Part shown: positions 38,921 through 48,109 of the stretch, one piece after another
Layout of the letters: each line of letters starts with the position of its first letter
Numbering within the stretch: position 1 is the first letter of the stretch
Assembly (NCBI GenBank): GCA_018000835.1
Contig: JAGNJD010000010.1
Coordinates: 1 to 63,908, forward strand
DNA: 63,908 nucleotides
Direction of reading: 5' to 3'
From: Candidatus Goldiibacteriota bacterium
Lineage (GTDB): Bacteria > Oederibacteriota > PGYV01 > DSYL01
The notes under the pieces: model-generated
Told to the model about the DNA's origin: nothing
The model's input: only the letters and a program-made list of their open reading frames with translations
Database searches by the model: none
Program-made: the position numbers and the translations under genes

Positions 38921-39226
38921 ATGACCATAAGATACAATTTAAAAAAGGATATAGAATATTCTAACGGTTCCATAGTTTCAAAGGAAATTTATAAAAATAA
39001 ATCCACAGTTACTCTTTTTGCTTTTGACAAGGGACAGTCATTGTCCAGCCACAAAGCACCATTTGATGCCGGAGTTTTAATACTGGATGGAAAAGGCGAG
39101 TTTATTGTCGGGGATGAAAAAATAACTGCATTGACGGGAGATTTTTTTATAATGCCTGCAAACGTTATGCATGCAGTGAATGCAGTAGAAAAATTTAAAA
39201 TGATGCTTACCATGCTGGCGGTTTAA
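38921..39226 (+). CDS. Single-domain cupin protein
   Basis: Small beta-barrel protein of 101 residues. The cupin 1 motif is near residues 42-62 (SSHKAPFDAGVLILDG) and cupin 2 near 75-92 (GDFFIMPANVMHAV). The metal-ligand set is incomplete compared with classical cupins: H47 and H88 are present. AAAGGAG precedes the ATG. Similar small cupins often sit near rubrerythrins and copper or redox genes in anaerobes, but no substrate can be assigned. Confidence 0.8.
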   Translation: MTIRYNLKKDIEYSNGSIVSKEIYKNKSTVTLFAFDKGQSLSSHKAPFDAGVLILDGKGEFIVGDEKITALTGDFFIMPANVMHAVNAVEKFKMMLTMLAV

Positions 39227-39341
39227 AAGAAATCGTATATCTCCCCATAGATTTTCGTCTTTTTTCAAAAATAATTACGTCATGAGATAAATTCCTGTTT
39301 AGCATTATGGATAAACCATAAAATACGTCATGGAGGAAAAA

Positions 39342-39545
39342 ATGAAACAAAAAATCATGGTTTCAGGAATGCATTGTCCAGGATGTGAAATGAACGTAAA
39401 AATGGCATTGGAGGAAAAAGACGGCATAAAAAAGGTAAAGGTAGATTATAAAAAAGGAACAGTTGAACTCGAATTTGACGAAAAAAAAATATCAATTGAT
39501 GGAATAAAAAAAACGATAAGAGACGCAGGTTATGGAACGGACTGA
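39342..39545 (+). CDS. copZ: Heavy-metal-associated copper chaperone
   Basis: HMA-domain protein of 67 residues with ferredoxin-like fold. The GMHCPGC metal motif is near the N-terminus. It delivers Cu(I) to the P-type ATPase encoded next. I start at ATG 39342, with GGAGG 5 bp before it; an ATG at 39330 would put the ribosome site inside the gene. It overlaps copA by 14 bp, which implies coupled translation. Confidence 0.92.
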   Translation: MKQKIMVSGMHCPGCEMNVKMALEEKDGIKKVKVDYKKGTVELEFDEKKISIDGIKKTIRDAGYGTD

Positions 39546-41691
39546 AAACGTAATAACCAGGGAATTTAAGATAAAAGGCATGCATTGTGCGAGTTGCGTT
39601 TCCGTCATTGAAAAATCATTAAAAAAAAACAAGGGTGTAAAAGAAGCTGTGGTAAATCTTGCAACTGAGAATGCACGGGTCGTATTTGAGCCGGAACTTA
39701 TAGACGAAAAAAAAATCATTAAATCAATAGAACAAAGAGGGTATAAAGTAGAAAAAAACTCGGGAGAAGGAAATGAAATCAGGGAATTAAGGCAGAAACT
39801 TATAATAAGCGCCGTTTTTACGGTTCCTGTTTTTGTTTTATCAATGATTTTAAGACATGATTTTATACCTTATCAGGGCTATGTTACGTTCGTTCTTGCA
39901 ACCTTTGTCCAGTTTTTTATCGGCCGGGAGTTTTATAAAAATGCTTATCATTCGTTAAGGGATTTTTCTGCAAACATGGATACCCTCGTTGCACTTGGAA
40001 CTTCTGCCGCCTATTTTTACAGCGTTTATCTTTTGTTCCGGACAGGTGAAAAACATTATTATTTTGAAACTTCTTCAGTTTTGATAACCATAATAATTCT
40101 TGGCAGATATCTTGAGAAAAAAGCAAAAGCAGGGGCAAACGATGCAATAAATAAATTAATTAATTTTTCGCCCCGGACCATAATCATTATAAAAAACGGG
40201 CAGGAAGAAACCGTTACGGTGGATGAAATAAAAACAGGGGATATAGTGGTCATAAAACCGGGTGAAAAAATACCGGTTGATGGCACGGTTATTGACGGAA
40301 GTTCTTCAGTAGACGAGTCCGTCATAAAAGGAGAACCGATACCGGTTGAGAAAAAAGAAGGTGACAAAATAATAAGCGGCTCCATTAATATGTATGGCTC
40401 ATTTAAATTTGTCGCAGAAAAAGTCGGAAAAGATACAATGCTGCAGAGAATAATAAAACTTATACAGGACGTCCAGGATACAAAGCCGCCCGTCCAGAAA
40501 CTTACTGATACCATTGCATCGTATTTTGTCCCGGCAGTCATAGTAATAGCCGTTATGACTTTTATTGTAAGAATTTATTTTTTTAATACCCCGTTTACAA
40601 TTGCAATCATGGCGGCAGTTTCTGTTCTGGTCATTGCTTGTCCATGCGCACTTGGCATTGCAACTCCGGTTGCAGTCGTTACTGGAACAGGAGTTGCTGC
40701 AAAAAACGGGATTTTGTTTAAAAATCCTGAAGTCATTGAAATTACGGGTAAAATCAAAAATTTAATAATGGATAAAACCGGGACAATAACAAAAGGTAAA
40801 CCTGAAATAATTAACGTCATTCCTTTTTCTTCCGGATTCACGTCCGATGAAATACTCAAGATGGCTGCATCACTGGAGAACAGTTCGGAGCATCCTCTGG
40901 CAAAAGCAGTAGTTGCAGGCAATAAAAACGGAACGTATAACCCCGATAATTTTAAATCATATCCCGGATATGGAGTGGAGGGAACAATAAACGGTAAAAA
41001 ATATTTTGCAGGAAGCATTAAATTCACAAAGGAGAAAAATACCGACGTTGATTTTTATAAGGAAAAACTGGATGAAATCCTGAAAATGCAGTCAACCGTT
41101 GTTTTACTTGCGGAAGAAAATAAGATACTCGGGGCTATTACGCTCGGAGATAAGATAAAGCAGGAAGCAAAAGAAGCAATTCAATTATTAAAGGAAGAGC
41201 ATATAAACGTTTATCTTGCAACCGGAGACAATGAAACTGCTGCACAAAAAGTCGCGGAAGAGACGGGAATTGAAAACGTTTATGCAGAGGTTTTACCGGA
41301 TGAAAAGGTGAAAATCGTTGATAAAATTAAAAATAATGGAATAACGGGATTTACGGGTGATGGCATAAACGATGCGCCTGCAATTGCACATGCGGATGTA
41401 GGACTTGTCATGGCATCCGGCTCGGACGTTTCAATGGAGGCTGGCGACGTGGTTTTGATGAAAAACAGCATTATAGACGTTTATAAAACGATTATTTTAA
41501 GCAGGAACATAATGACGAAAATAAAACAAAATCTTTTCCTGGCTTTTTTTTACAACGTAATAGGAATTCCAGTTGCTGCAGCCGGATTGTTAAATCCTAT
41601 GGTTGCAGGAACTGCAATGGCATTAAGTTCCGTATCCGTAGTCATGAATTCATTGCTGCTGAAAAGAAAAGGTGTAACTGCACGGTTGTGA
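39532..41691 (+). CDS. copA: Copper-translocating P1B-type ATPase
   Basis: Inner-membrane Cu(I) exporter of 719 residues. One N-terminal HMA domain has C19 and C22 in GMHCASC. Eight membrane segments follow. The actuator domain has GEPIPVEK. The CPC motif is at 370-372, DKTGTITKG has the phosphorylated Asp at 414, HP occurs in SSEHPLAKA, and GDGINDAPAIA is present. The last helices carry YN and MALSSVSVVMNS, the Cu(I) (P1B-1) signature. It protects anaerobic Fe-S enzymes from copper. The 3' gap of about 200 bp holds an inverted CCGGACAGGAG-like remnant. Confidence 0.95.
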   Translation: MERTENVITREFKIKGMHCASCVSVIEKSLKKNKGVKEAVVNLATENARVVFEPELIDEKKIIKSIEQRGYKVEKNSGEGNEIRELRQKLIISAVFTVPVFVLSMILRHDFIPYQGYVTFVLATFVQFFIGREFYKNAYHSLRDFSANMDTLVALGTSAAYFYSVYLLFRTGEKHYYFETSSVLITIIILGRYLEKKAKAGANDAINKLINFSPRTIIIIKNGQEETVTVDEIKTGDIVVIKPGEKIPVDGTVIDGSSSVDESVIKGEPIPVEKKEGDKIISGSINMYGSFKFVAEKVGKDTMLQRIIKLIQDVQDTKPPVQKLTDTIASYFVPAVIVIAVMTFIVRIYFFNTPFTIAIMAAVSVLVIACPCALGIATPVAVVTGTGVAAKNGILFKNPEVIEITGKIKNLIMDKTGTITKGKPEIINVIPFSSGFTSDEILKMAASLENSSEHPLAKAVVAGNKNGTYNPDNFKSYPGYGVEGTINGKKYFAGSIKFTKEKNTDVDFYKEKLDEILKMQSTVVLLAEENKILGAITLGDKIKQEAKEAIQLLKEEHINVYLATGDNETAAQKVAEETGIENVYAEVLPDEKVKIVDKIKNNGITGFTGDGINDAPAIAHADVGLVMASGSDVSMEAGDVVLMKNSIIDVYKTIILSRNIMTKIKQNLFLAFFYNVIGIPVAAAGLLNPMVAGTAMALSSVSVVMNSLLLKRKGVTARL

Positions 41692-41897
41692 CGCATTCCC
41701 GACCACTCCTGCCCGGTAAAAAATATATTGCATTAAATTTATTTATGAGAAGTGCATGTATGAATTCAATAAATGATTTTTCTTCCATTTAACTGATTAT
41801 CAGATTTCCATTTGTAAAAATCGTATTTTTAATTTGATTATTGTTCTTTTTGTATTTATAATATTATGAAACGCATCCCGGTAAATAACAGGTGAAA

Positions 41898-42275
41898 ATG
41901 GAGAGAATGCAGATTCTGGAACATAAAGGTAAAAAGATTTTATATCTGGATTTTTCAAAAGCAAATTATGAAGAAGCAAAAGAAATAATGAACGATGCAC
42001 AGAAAATTATTTTTTCTTCTGAGCCGAATTCTTTATTGATAATAGACAATTTTACGGATGCAGAGGTCACGCCCCAGGCCACGTATAAATTAAAAGAATT
42101 CGTCATGCAGAACAAACCATATATAAAGGCATCTGCGGTTATGGGAGTAGGAGGGATAAAAAGGGTGTTGTTGAATACCATTATTCAGCATTCTGGACGC
42201 AAGTTTTATGTTTTCAATAACATTGAAGATGCAAAAGAATGGCTTGTCAGCCAGGACTGTGATAATAAAGGATAA
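41898..42275 (+). CDS. STAS/SEC14-like (SpoIIAA-like) small protein
   Basis: Protein of about 125 residues. It resembles the SpoIIAA-like/STAS-SEC14 family: KKILYLDFSKANYEEAKEI, SLLIIDNFTDAEV, KEFVMQNKPYIKASAVMGV, SGRKFYVFNNIEDAKEWL. The family is found beside sensor kinases and is thought to bind a ligand or partner; no activity is established. The start is ATG 41898, with GTG 41892 and ATG 41907 as alternatives. It is separated from the histidine kinase gene by 2 bp, so the two probably form a signalling pair. Confidence 0.75.
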   Translation: MERMQILEHKGKKILYLDFSKANYEEAKEIMNDAQKIIFSSEPNSLLIIDNFTDAEVTPQATYKLKEFVMQNKPYIKASAVMGVGGIKRVLLNTIIQHSGRKFYVFNNIEDAKEWLVSQDCDNKG

Positions 42276-42277
42276 TT

Positions 42278-43951
42278 ATGAAACAAAATGAAAAAAATCA
42301 GGAAATGATAGATAAATTAGCAGAAGATTTGGCAAATTATGAAATATTTTTTAATAATTCAACGGAAGGGTTTTTTATACACAGGGACGGAAAATTCATA
42401 ATTGCAAATAACGCATTTTTGAAAATTTTTAACATTACAGAAAATGATATCATAAATCATACCATATATGATTTTCTTAGCAGAGAATCCGTAATAAAAG
42501 CAAAAGAAAACGTTAAAAATAAATTTGAAGGGGAATATGAAATAACAGGGTTAAAAAGAAACTATGGGGAAGTAAATTTAATGGTGAGGTCAAAGGAAAT
42601 AATTTACAGAAATAAACCTGCAAGAGCAGTTTTTATATGGGACGTCACAGATGAAAAGAAGAGAATACAGGAAGCAATTCAAAAACAAGAGCAGATAGAG
42701 CAGTATAGAAAAATACTGGTTTCTCTGGCAAAGATAGGCATAAAGGCAAACATTTATTATGAAGATACAATAAGCAACATAATTGAAATCGTTTCTTATA
42801 CAATAAATGCGCAGTTTGGCGGTTTTTTTGTATTGACCGATGATAATGAATTTTTAAGGCCAATCGGCTTATACGGCATTTATGACGAAAATGACGTGTT
42901 AATAAAATTTGAAAGCATAAAAGAATGTGAAAAAAACAGGGTCAATATAATACAGGATGAAAATAATATAAAAAAAATATTCCCGCGGGTAAAATTTACA
43001 AACGTAGATCTGATTGTCGCACCCGTAAGATACGAAGGGGAATTTATAGGCATGACCATTTTTGCACGGAATAAAGAAAGAAGATGGGGTAGACATGAAC
43101 AGGATTTCATTGCATCCGTGTCTGATATGATAATGCTTGCTTTTGAAAGATGGAACAGAAAACTGGTAGAGGATGAATTAAACAGTGCAATTAGTGAATT
43201 AAAAAAATCAAACAAAGTAAAATCAGATTTCATTTCAATGATATCACACGAATTAAGAACCCCGCTTACGTCAATCATCGGATTTGTTTCCCTGATGTTA
43301 AACGGTGCATACGGGAAATTAACGGAACAGCAGATTGATTGTATAAATTCAATAGAACAAAATTCGGCGAGATTGTTAAAACTTATCAACGAACTTCTTG
43401 ACATGTCAAGAATTGAAAAGGGGACGTTTGCAATCGCAAAAGAAAAAGTTGACATGGCGGAGATTATAAATAAAGTCCTTGACGATATGCAGGTAATCCT
43501 CAAATTGAAAAAGGTAAATTTAGTTAAAAATTTTGCCGGCAAAGAATTCGTTATTTCAGGGGATAAAAACAAATTAATGCAGGTAATAAATAATCTGATT
43601 GATAATGCAATAAAATATTCTGATAAGGAAATAAAAATCCGGATTAACGTTGAAAAATTAAGCAAAGATAAAACGGACGTTCCACAGGACATAAAAAATT
43701 CATTAAGAAACGTTGATTATCTGATGATAAAAATAACAGACAATGGCATCGGAATGGAAAAAGAAAATTTACAAAATATTTTTAACATGTTTACGCAGTT
43801 GGAAAACATAGAAATCAGAAAATACGGCGGCATAGGACTCGGACTTTATATTTCCAGACAGATAATAGAGCAGCATAATGGTTTTATCTGGGCAGAATCA
43901 GAGGGCCGCGGTAAAGGGACCTCATTTAATATTTTACTGCCTGTCGGTTAA
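42278..43951 (+). CDS. PAS-GAF sensor histidine kinase
   Basis: Soluble two-component kinase of 557 residues without membrane segments. A PAS domain (about 20-130) is followed by a short coiled coil, a GAF domain (about 150-290), a HisKA domain with H324 in SHELRTP, and an HATPase domain with N-box NNLIDNAIKYS, G1 DNGIGM, and GGIGLGLYIS. No response regulator is adjacent. The preceding STAS-like gene is its likely partner. The 3' end overlaps that of the convergent radical SAM gene by 4 bp. Confidence 0.9.
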   Translation: MKQNEKNQEMIDKLAEDLANYEIFFNNSTEGFFIHRDGKFIIANNAFLKIFNITENDIINHTIYDFLSRESVIKAKENVKNKFEGEYEITGLKRNYGEVNLMVRSKEIIYRNKPARAVFIWDVTDEKKRIQEAIQKQEQIEQYRKILVSLAKIGIKANIYYEDTISNIIEIVSYTINAQFGGFFVLTDDNEFLRPIGLYGIYDENDVLIKFESIKECEKNRVNIIQDENNIKKIFPRVKFTNVDLIVAPVRYEGEFIGMTIFARNKERRWGRHEQDFIASVSDMIMLAFERWNRKLVEDELNSAISELKKSNKVKSDFISMISHELRTPLTSIIGFVSLMLNGAYGKLTEQQIDCINSIEQNSARLLKLINELLDMSRIEKGTFAIAKEKVDMAEIINKVLDDMQVILKLKKVNLVKNFAGKEFVISGDKNKLMQVINNLIDNAIKYSDKEIKIRINVEKLSKDKTDVPQDIKNSLRNVDYLMIKITDNGIGMEKENLQNIFNMFTQLENIEIRKYGGIGLGLYISRQIIEQHNGFIWAESEGRGKGTSFNILLPVG

Positions 43952-45096
43952 AAATTCCCGTATATTATTCCCTTACCCCTCCATTTATTTAAAAAATTTT
44001 TAAATTCCGGATGCAACCCGGACGGCTGGATACGCTCAAATTGTGTGCCTGGAATAGGGAAAAATTTATGAAAATGTATTTTACATCCATATTCAATCAG
44101 ATTTTCACAAAATTTTATTGTATCTTTTACGTCATTTTCCGTTTCAAATGGGAATCCGGAAATCACGTCTATATTTGGCAGTAAACCGTATTTTATTGAA
44201 ATTTTTACTGCGTTAAAAACGTTTTCAACCGAATGTTTCCTGTTAATCTTTTTTAATATTCTTTCCGAACCGGACTGTGCACCTATCATTACGTTTTTAT
44301 TGCAGCAGTATTTTTTTATTAAACTTATGGTATCGTCGTTTACGAATTCCGGCCGGACTTCCGATGGAAAAGAACCGAAAAACAATCTGCCTTTTCCCTT
44401 TGTAAGATTGTAAAGTGATTTAAGAAGTCCATTTAACGCCTGATAATTTATGTCCAGTCCAGTTACAGACCCGTAGGAAAAAGCATTTGGAGAAACAAAC
44501 CTTAAATCCCCGAGTTTGTTTTTTAAAAGAATTTCACAATATTTAACTACGTTTTCAATGGACCTGTGTCTTGGTTTTGCCCCGAATATTTTTGTCGTCT
44601 GGCAAAAATAACAGTTATGCGGGCAGCCGCGCGTTATTTCAACGTATAACGAATAATGCGGGTCTTTTAAAGAAAATGGAGGATACAGGTCAAGATCTGC
44701 CGGCTTATCAGATTTATGGATTTTTTGTTTTTTGAATTCCGGGTTTAATATTTTTTGCATAATGTTTTCCGATTCGCCCCTTACCACCATGTCAAAGCCT
44801 GCGTTTAGACAATCTTTTGGAGCACCCGCAGGATGCGGCCCACCGCAGATAAAAACCGATTTATTATATATTTTTTTTAATTTGTGCAGTTCATTGTAAG
44901 CCGCCTGCGCGTCTTTTGTTGAGAAGGAAAAAAGAAAAAAATTTTTTTCATTTTTTAATTTTTCCAATTCTAAATTTTTTGAATATAATTTAATCAGGCA
45001 TACGTCATTGCCGATATAATGTCCATACGTTTCCAGAATTCCAAGCAAAGCATAAATACTGTTTCTGTTGTTTCCTGACAGACATAAGATAATCAT
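43948..45096 (-). CDS. B12-binding domain radical SAM protein
   Basis: Protein of 382 residues. The N-terminal cobalamin-binding-like fold (about 1-130) has FICGGPHPAGAPKDCLNAGFDMVVRGE split over two strands. The radical SAM core has CPHNCYFC for the [4Fe-4S] cluster, GAQSGSERILKKINR and the GFPFETENDV block. It resembles the MJ_1487-type family of B12/radical SAM proteins, whose substrate is unknown to me. A TATAAT (45104-45109 on this strand) ends 7 bp before the ATG and no ribosome site is seen, so the transcript may be leaderless. It does not belong to the neighbouring operons. The gap 45097-45351 holds no gene. Confidence 0.85.
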   Translation of the reverse strand: MIILCLSGNNRNSIYALLGILETYGHYIGNDVCLIKLYSKNLELEKLKNEKNFFLFSFSTKDAQAAYNELHKLKKIYNKSVFICGGPHPAGAPKDCLNAGFDMVVRGESENIMQKILNPEFKKQKIHKSDKPADLDLYPPFSLKDPHYSLYVEITRGCPHNCYFCQTTKIFGAKPRHRSIENVVKYCEILLKNKLGDLRFVSPNAFSYGSVTGLDINYQALNGLLKSLYNLTKGKGRLFFGSFPSEVRPEFVNDDTISLIKKYCCNKNVMIGAQSGSERILKKINRKHSVENVFNAVKISIKYGLLPNIDVISGFPFETENDVKDTIKFCENLIEYGCKIHFHKFFPIPGTQFERIQPSGLHPEFKNFLNKWRGKGIIYGNF

Positions 45097-45351
45097 GGTT
45101 TACATTATATATTCCTGTAAAACCAAATTCTACAAAAAACCGAATTATAAAAACGATAACATTTTTATTTTTTACAGATAATACAAAAAAGTAAGAAAAA
45201 GATTATGAAAAAAGTTAATATAAGAATAATATTGAAATCCAATATTCATTCGTTGTCGTTCAATAAATTCTTTTTGGGGACAGAAATGATGACCGTTATA
45301 TTTGTGATAACGATAACAGATTAAAAAATATGAATTAGACAAAAATCATTT

Positions 45352-45693
45352 TTATCCAATTGCATCATTTCCTGTTTCTCCGGTTCTGATTCTTATGCAT
45401 TCTTCTAATGGAAGTATGAATATTTTTCCATCTCCAACTTCCCCGGTTTTTGCTCCTTTAATTATTGCTTCCACTGTGGGAATGGTAAAATTGTCATTTA
45501 CCGCAATTTCAAGACGAATTTTCCTTAACATGTTTCCGGTTTCCCTGTGACCACGATACGATTCATTTATCCCTTTCTGTCTGCCATGTCCGATTACTTC
45601 ATTTACGCTTAATAAATTAATTTCTCTGTTGTAAAGTTCTTTTTTTACGTCTTCAAGCTTATGTGGCTGTATTATGGCAATTATAAGTTTCAT
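45352..45693 (-). CDS. glnK: PII nitrogen regulatory protein
   Basis: Trimeric 2-oxoglutarate/ATP sensor of 113 residues. The T-loop reads GRQKGINESYRGHRETG, followed by KIRLEIAV and the GDGKIFILPLEE block. Y46 is present, but the uridylylated Tyr51 of enteric GlnB/GlnK is Glu here, so regulation by UTase at that site is not possible. It is the third gene after the porin and amtB, 15 bp behind amtB, the standard GlnK-AmtB pairing. It probably blocks AmtB when ammonium is plentiful. Confidence 0.93.
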   Translation of the reverse strand: MKLIIAIIQPHKLEDVKKELYNREINLLSVNEVIGHGRQKGINESYRGHRETGNMLRKIRLEIAVNDNFTIPTVEAIIKGAKTGEVGDGKIFILPLEECIRIRTGETGNDAIG

Positions 45694-45708
45694 GTAACGC
45701 CTCCTTTT

Positions 45709-47004
45709 TTATTCAATTAAAGTATATGCTCTTTCATTATATTCGCTTAAATCAAGGCCAAGTGCTTCCTCGTTTTCCTCAACCCTTGCCTTTATGAATA
45801 TATTTAATATTTTGAATATTATAGTCGTTCCTATAAACGAATATAAAATTACTACAACAACGGAAAAAATTTGAATCCATATCTGGTTCATATTGCCGAA
45901 AATCACACCTTTCCCAAGTTCATTGATTTCAGGATTTGCAAAAAGCCCGGTTAATATGGCTCCGATTATTCCTCCAATACCATGGATTCCAAAAACGTCA
46001 AGTGTATCATCGTAGCCAAATATTTTTTTAACAGAAGTAACTATAACAAAACATACCGGGCTTACAAACAAACCAATTAATATTGCACCAGTCCCGTCAA
46101 CAAAACCTGAAGCAGGTGTGATTGCAACAAGACCTGCAACGATTCCTGTCGCCATACCAAGAGTCGTTGGTTTTCCTAAAAATATCTGTTCCATAAATAT
46201 CCAAGAGAGCGATGCGGCTGCTGCAGCCGTATTTGTAACTAAAAAAGCATTTGCTGCAAGACCATTTGCAGCAAGTGCAGAACCGGCATTAAATCCAAAC
46301 CAACCAAACCAGAGAAGCGATACACCGAGCAGAGTAAAAACAAGATTGTGGGGAGTGGAACCTAAATTTGTATTTCGTCTTTTTCCTATTAATAAAGCTA
46401 TTGCAAGTGCACTGATGCCTGCATTTATGTGAACGACGGTTCCGCCTGCAAAGTCAAGAATACCATTTGTTGCAAGCCAGCCATCTTTTGCCCATATCCA
46501 ATGACATACAGGGTCGTAAATAAAAGTAGCCCATAAAAGCGTAAATAGGACAAAAAATGAAAATTTCATTCTTTCAACAAACGTACCAACAATTAATGCT
46601 GGAGTAATTATTGCAAACATGGCTTGGAACATTACAAAAATAATATGTGGAATCGTATCGGAATATGGGCCGGTTCCAAAGCCTATGTTTTTTAGACCAA
46701 ACCATTCAAGATATCCAAAAAATCCGTTTCCTTTTGAAAAAGCAATGGAGTAGCCGAATAAAACCCATTGAATGCTGATTAATGCAAGTATTGTAAAACA
46801 CTGCATTAAAACGCTTAATATGTTTTTTTTCCTGACCATGCCACCATAAAAAAATGCCAATCCCGGCGTCATAAGCATAACAAGAGCAGACGAAATTAGT
46901 ATCCATGCAGTATCACCGTTGTTTATTGCATTGGTTTCTCCGTTAGCAAAGAGCAAATTACCAAAACCCCAGAAACTAAAAATCAGAAATAGCAATTTTT
47001 TCAT
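45709..47004 (-). CDS. amtB: Ammonium transporter
   Basis: Inner-membrane trimeric ammonium channel of 431 residues with a cleavable signal peptide (MKKLLFLIFSFWGFGNLLFA) and 11 membrane segments. GLAFFYGGMVRKKN, DFAGGTVVHINAG (first pore His) and FGIHGIGGIIGAILTG (second pore His) are typical. The C-terminal tail NEEALGLDLSEY is the GlnK-binding region. It lies between the porin (10 bp) and glnK (15 bp), and is probably transcribed from the sigma54 promoter at 47809-47823. Confidence 0.96.
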   Translation of the reverse strand: MKKLLFLIFSFWGFGNLLFANGETNAINNGDTAWILISSALVMLMTPGLAFFYGGMVRKKNILSVLMQCFTILALISIQWVLFGYSIAFSKGNGFFGYLEWFGLKNIGFGTGPYSDTIPHIIFVMFQAMFAIITPALIVGTFVERMKFSFFVLFTLLWATFIYDPVCHWIWAKDGWLATNGILDFAGGTVVHINAGISALAIALLIGKRRNTNLGSTPHNLVFTLLGVSLLWFGWFGFNAGSALAANGLAANAFLVTNTAAAAASLSWIFMEQIFLGKPTTLGMATGIVAGLVAITPASGFVDGTGAILIGLFVSPVCFVIVTSVKKIFGYDDTLDVFGIHGIGGIIGAILTGLFANPEINELGKGVIFGNMNQIWIQIFSVVVVILYSFIGTTIIFKILNIFIKARVEENEEALGLDLSEYNERAYTLIE

Positions 47005-47014
47005 AAATAACCTC

Positions 47015-47710
47015 CTATTTGTAAGTATATTTTATTCCGATGTTTACGGCATAATCGTTGTTATATTGATCAGATAGAGATATCTGTATGTTTGAAGAAA
47101 TCATTATGTCAAGAAGTGAAAGAGAATAAATAAATTCTGGTATCAAAAATAACGCTGTAAAAGACGGGGAATAATTCCACTGGTTAAAATTATATCCAGT
47201 AGATGCATATAAATTTGATGCAAAACTATCCAATTTAATAATGTTATAAGAAATACCGCCTTCCAGAAAATATCCTTTTCCTAACACCGCGTCATAGTAT
47301 AATTTCATATAAGGAGTAAAAAGCGTATCTAAGGATATCCCTGCAAATATTTCAAGAGAGTTTTTTGTTTCTTTGGAACTATTTGGGAAAGTATAAATTA
47401 TACAACCAGCATTTAATTGAATGACATCAATATACGGCATGGTATCATAAGCAAAAAAAGTGAAGTCGGATTCCAGGTAATTTTCTTTTTCAAACGGATA
47501 AGAAGCCCAGTAATTAAATGTAAAATTTTCTAAATTAATATTCAGGTTTGGTTGAAAGCAGTATTTATCGTAAAGTTTCTGTCCCCGCCATAAATATTTT
47601 GTTGTTCCAATCATGGTAAAATCAAATGATAAATCGTTACAGAATCCCAAATTAAAACCAGAAAACAGAAAAAACACTATCAATGTCAATGTGTATTTGT
47701 TTTTTTTCAT
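47015..47710 (-). CDS. Outer-membrane beta-barrel (TorF/gcw_chp-like putative porin)
   Basis: Protein of 231 residues with a signal peptide ending near FNLGFC. The mature part has alternating hydrophobic strands with aromatic girdles. An opening block TTKYLWRGQKLYD recalls the TKYVWRG start of the TorF/gcw_chp outer-membrane family. About 10-12 strands are plausible. It ends in Lys (YTYK) rather than the usual Phe. It is the first gene of the porin-amtB-glnK operon, so it may let ammonium or amines cross the outer membrane. That role is inferred from position. Its presence argues for a diderm envelope. Confidence 0.72.
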   Translation of the reverse strand: MKKNKYTLTLIVFFLFSGFNLGFCNDLSFDFTMIGTTKYLWRGQKLYDKYCFQPNLNINLENFTFNYWASYPFEKENYLESDFTFFAYDTMPYIDVIQLNAGCIIYTFPNSSKETKNSLEIFAGISLDTLFTPYMKLYYDAVLGKGYFLEGGISYNIIKLDSFASNLYASTGYNFNQWNYSPSFTALFLIPEFIYSLSLLDIMISSNIQISLSDQYNNDYAVNIGIKYTYK

Positions 47711-47808
47711 ACTTTTTTCTCCTTCTTAATTTAATAATTAATTGTCTAACTATTCTGATGCATAAAAAGCACATTTAATGTAAGAAAACCATCATGACAT
47801 GATAACAA

Positions 47809-47823
47809 GCAATAAGCGTGCCT
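47809..47823 (-). promoter_or_regulatory. Sigma54 promoter of porin-amtB-glnK
   Basis: On the - strand the site reads AGGCACGCTTATTGC: GG at 47822-47821, a 10-bp gap, GC at 47810-47809. It is close to the consensus TGGCAC-N5-TTGC. The predicted start is about 47797, some 88 bp before the porin ATG. Confidence 0.75.
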
Positions 47824-47861
47824 TAAAATTTCCATTTTATTCATATACTGTCAGATTCTTT

Positions 47862-47878
47862 TGATTAATTATTAATCA
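47862..47878. promoter_or_regulatory. Activator site A upstream of porin-amtB-glnK
   Basis: TGATTAATTATTAATCA is a perfect 17-bp palindrome centred 73 bp upstream of the predicted start. It matches the sites at 50321, 50352 and 50412. The remainder of the gap 47711-48109 holds no gene. Confidence 0.7.
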
Positions 47879-48109
47879 GTAAAAAAATAGAAATGGAATA
47901 ATTTTCTGAATAGATAAAAATTTTTTATGAATTATTTTTTAACAATTTAGTTAAAATTAGAAAATCAGGATGGGAATAAAAAGGCTATTTAAAATTACAT
48001 GAATTTTTCGTAATAAAAACCCTGCAGGTTTACAGCCGGTTTTTTGAAGAAAAAACACGGCTAATGACGTTATTATCCTCGTTTTTTTTGGACAAAAAGT
48101 ATAATGGAA

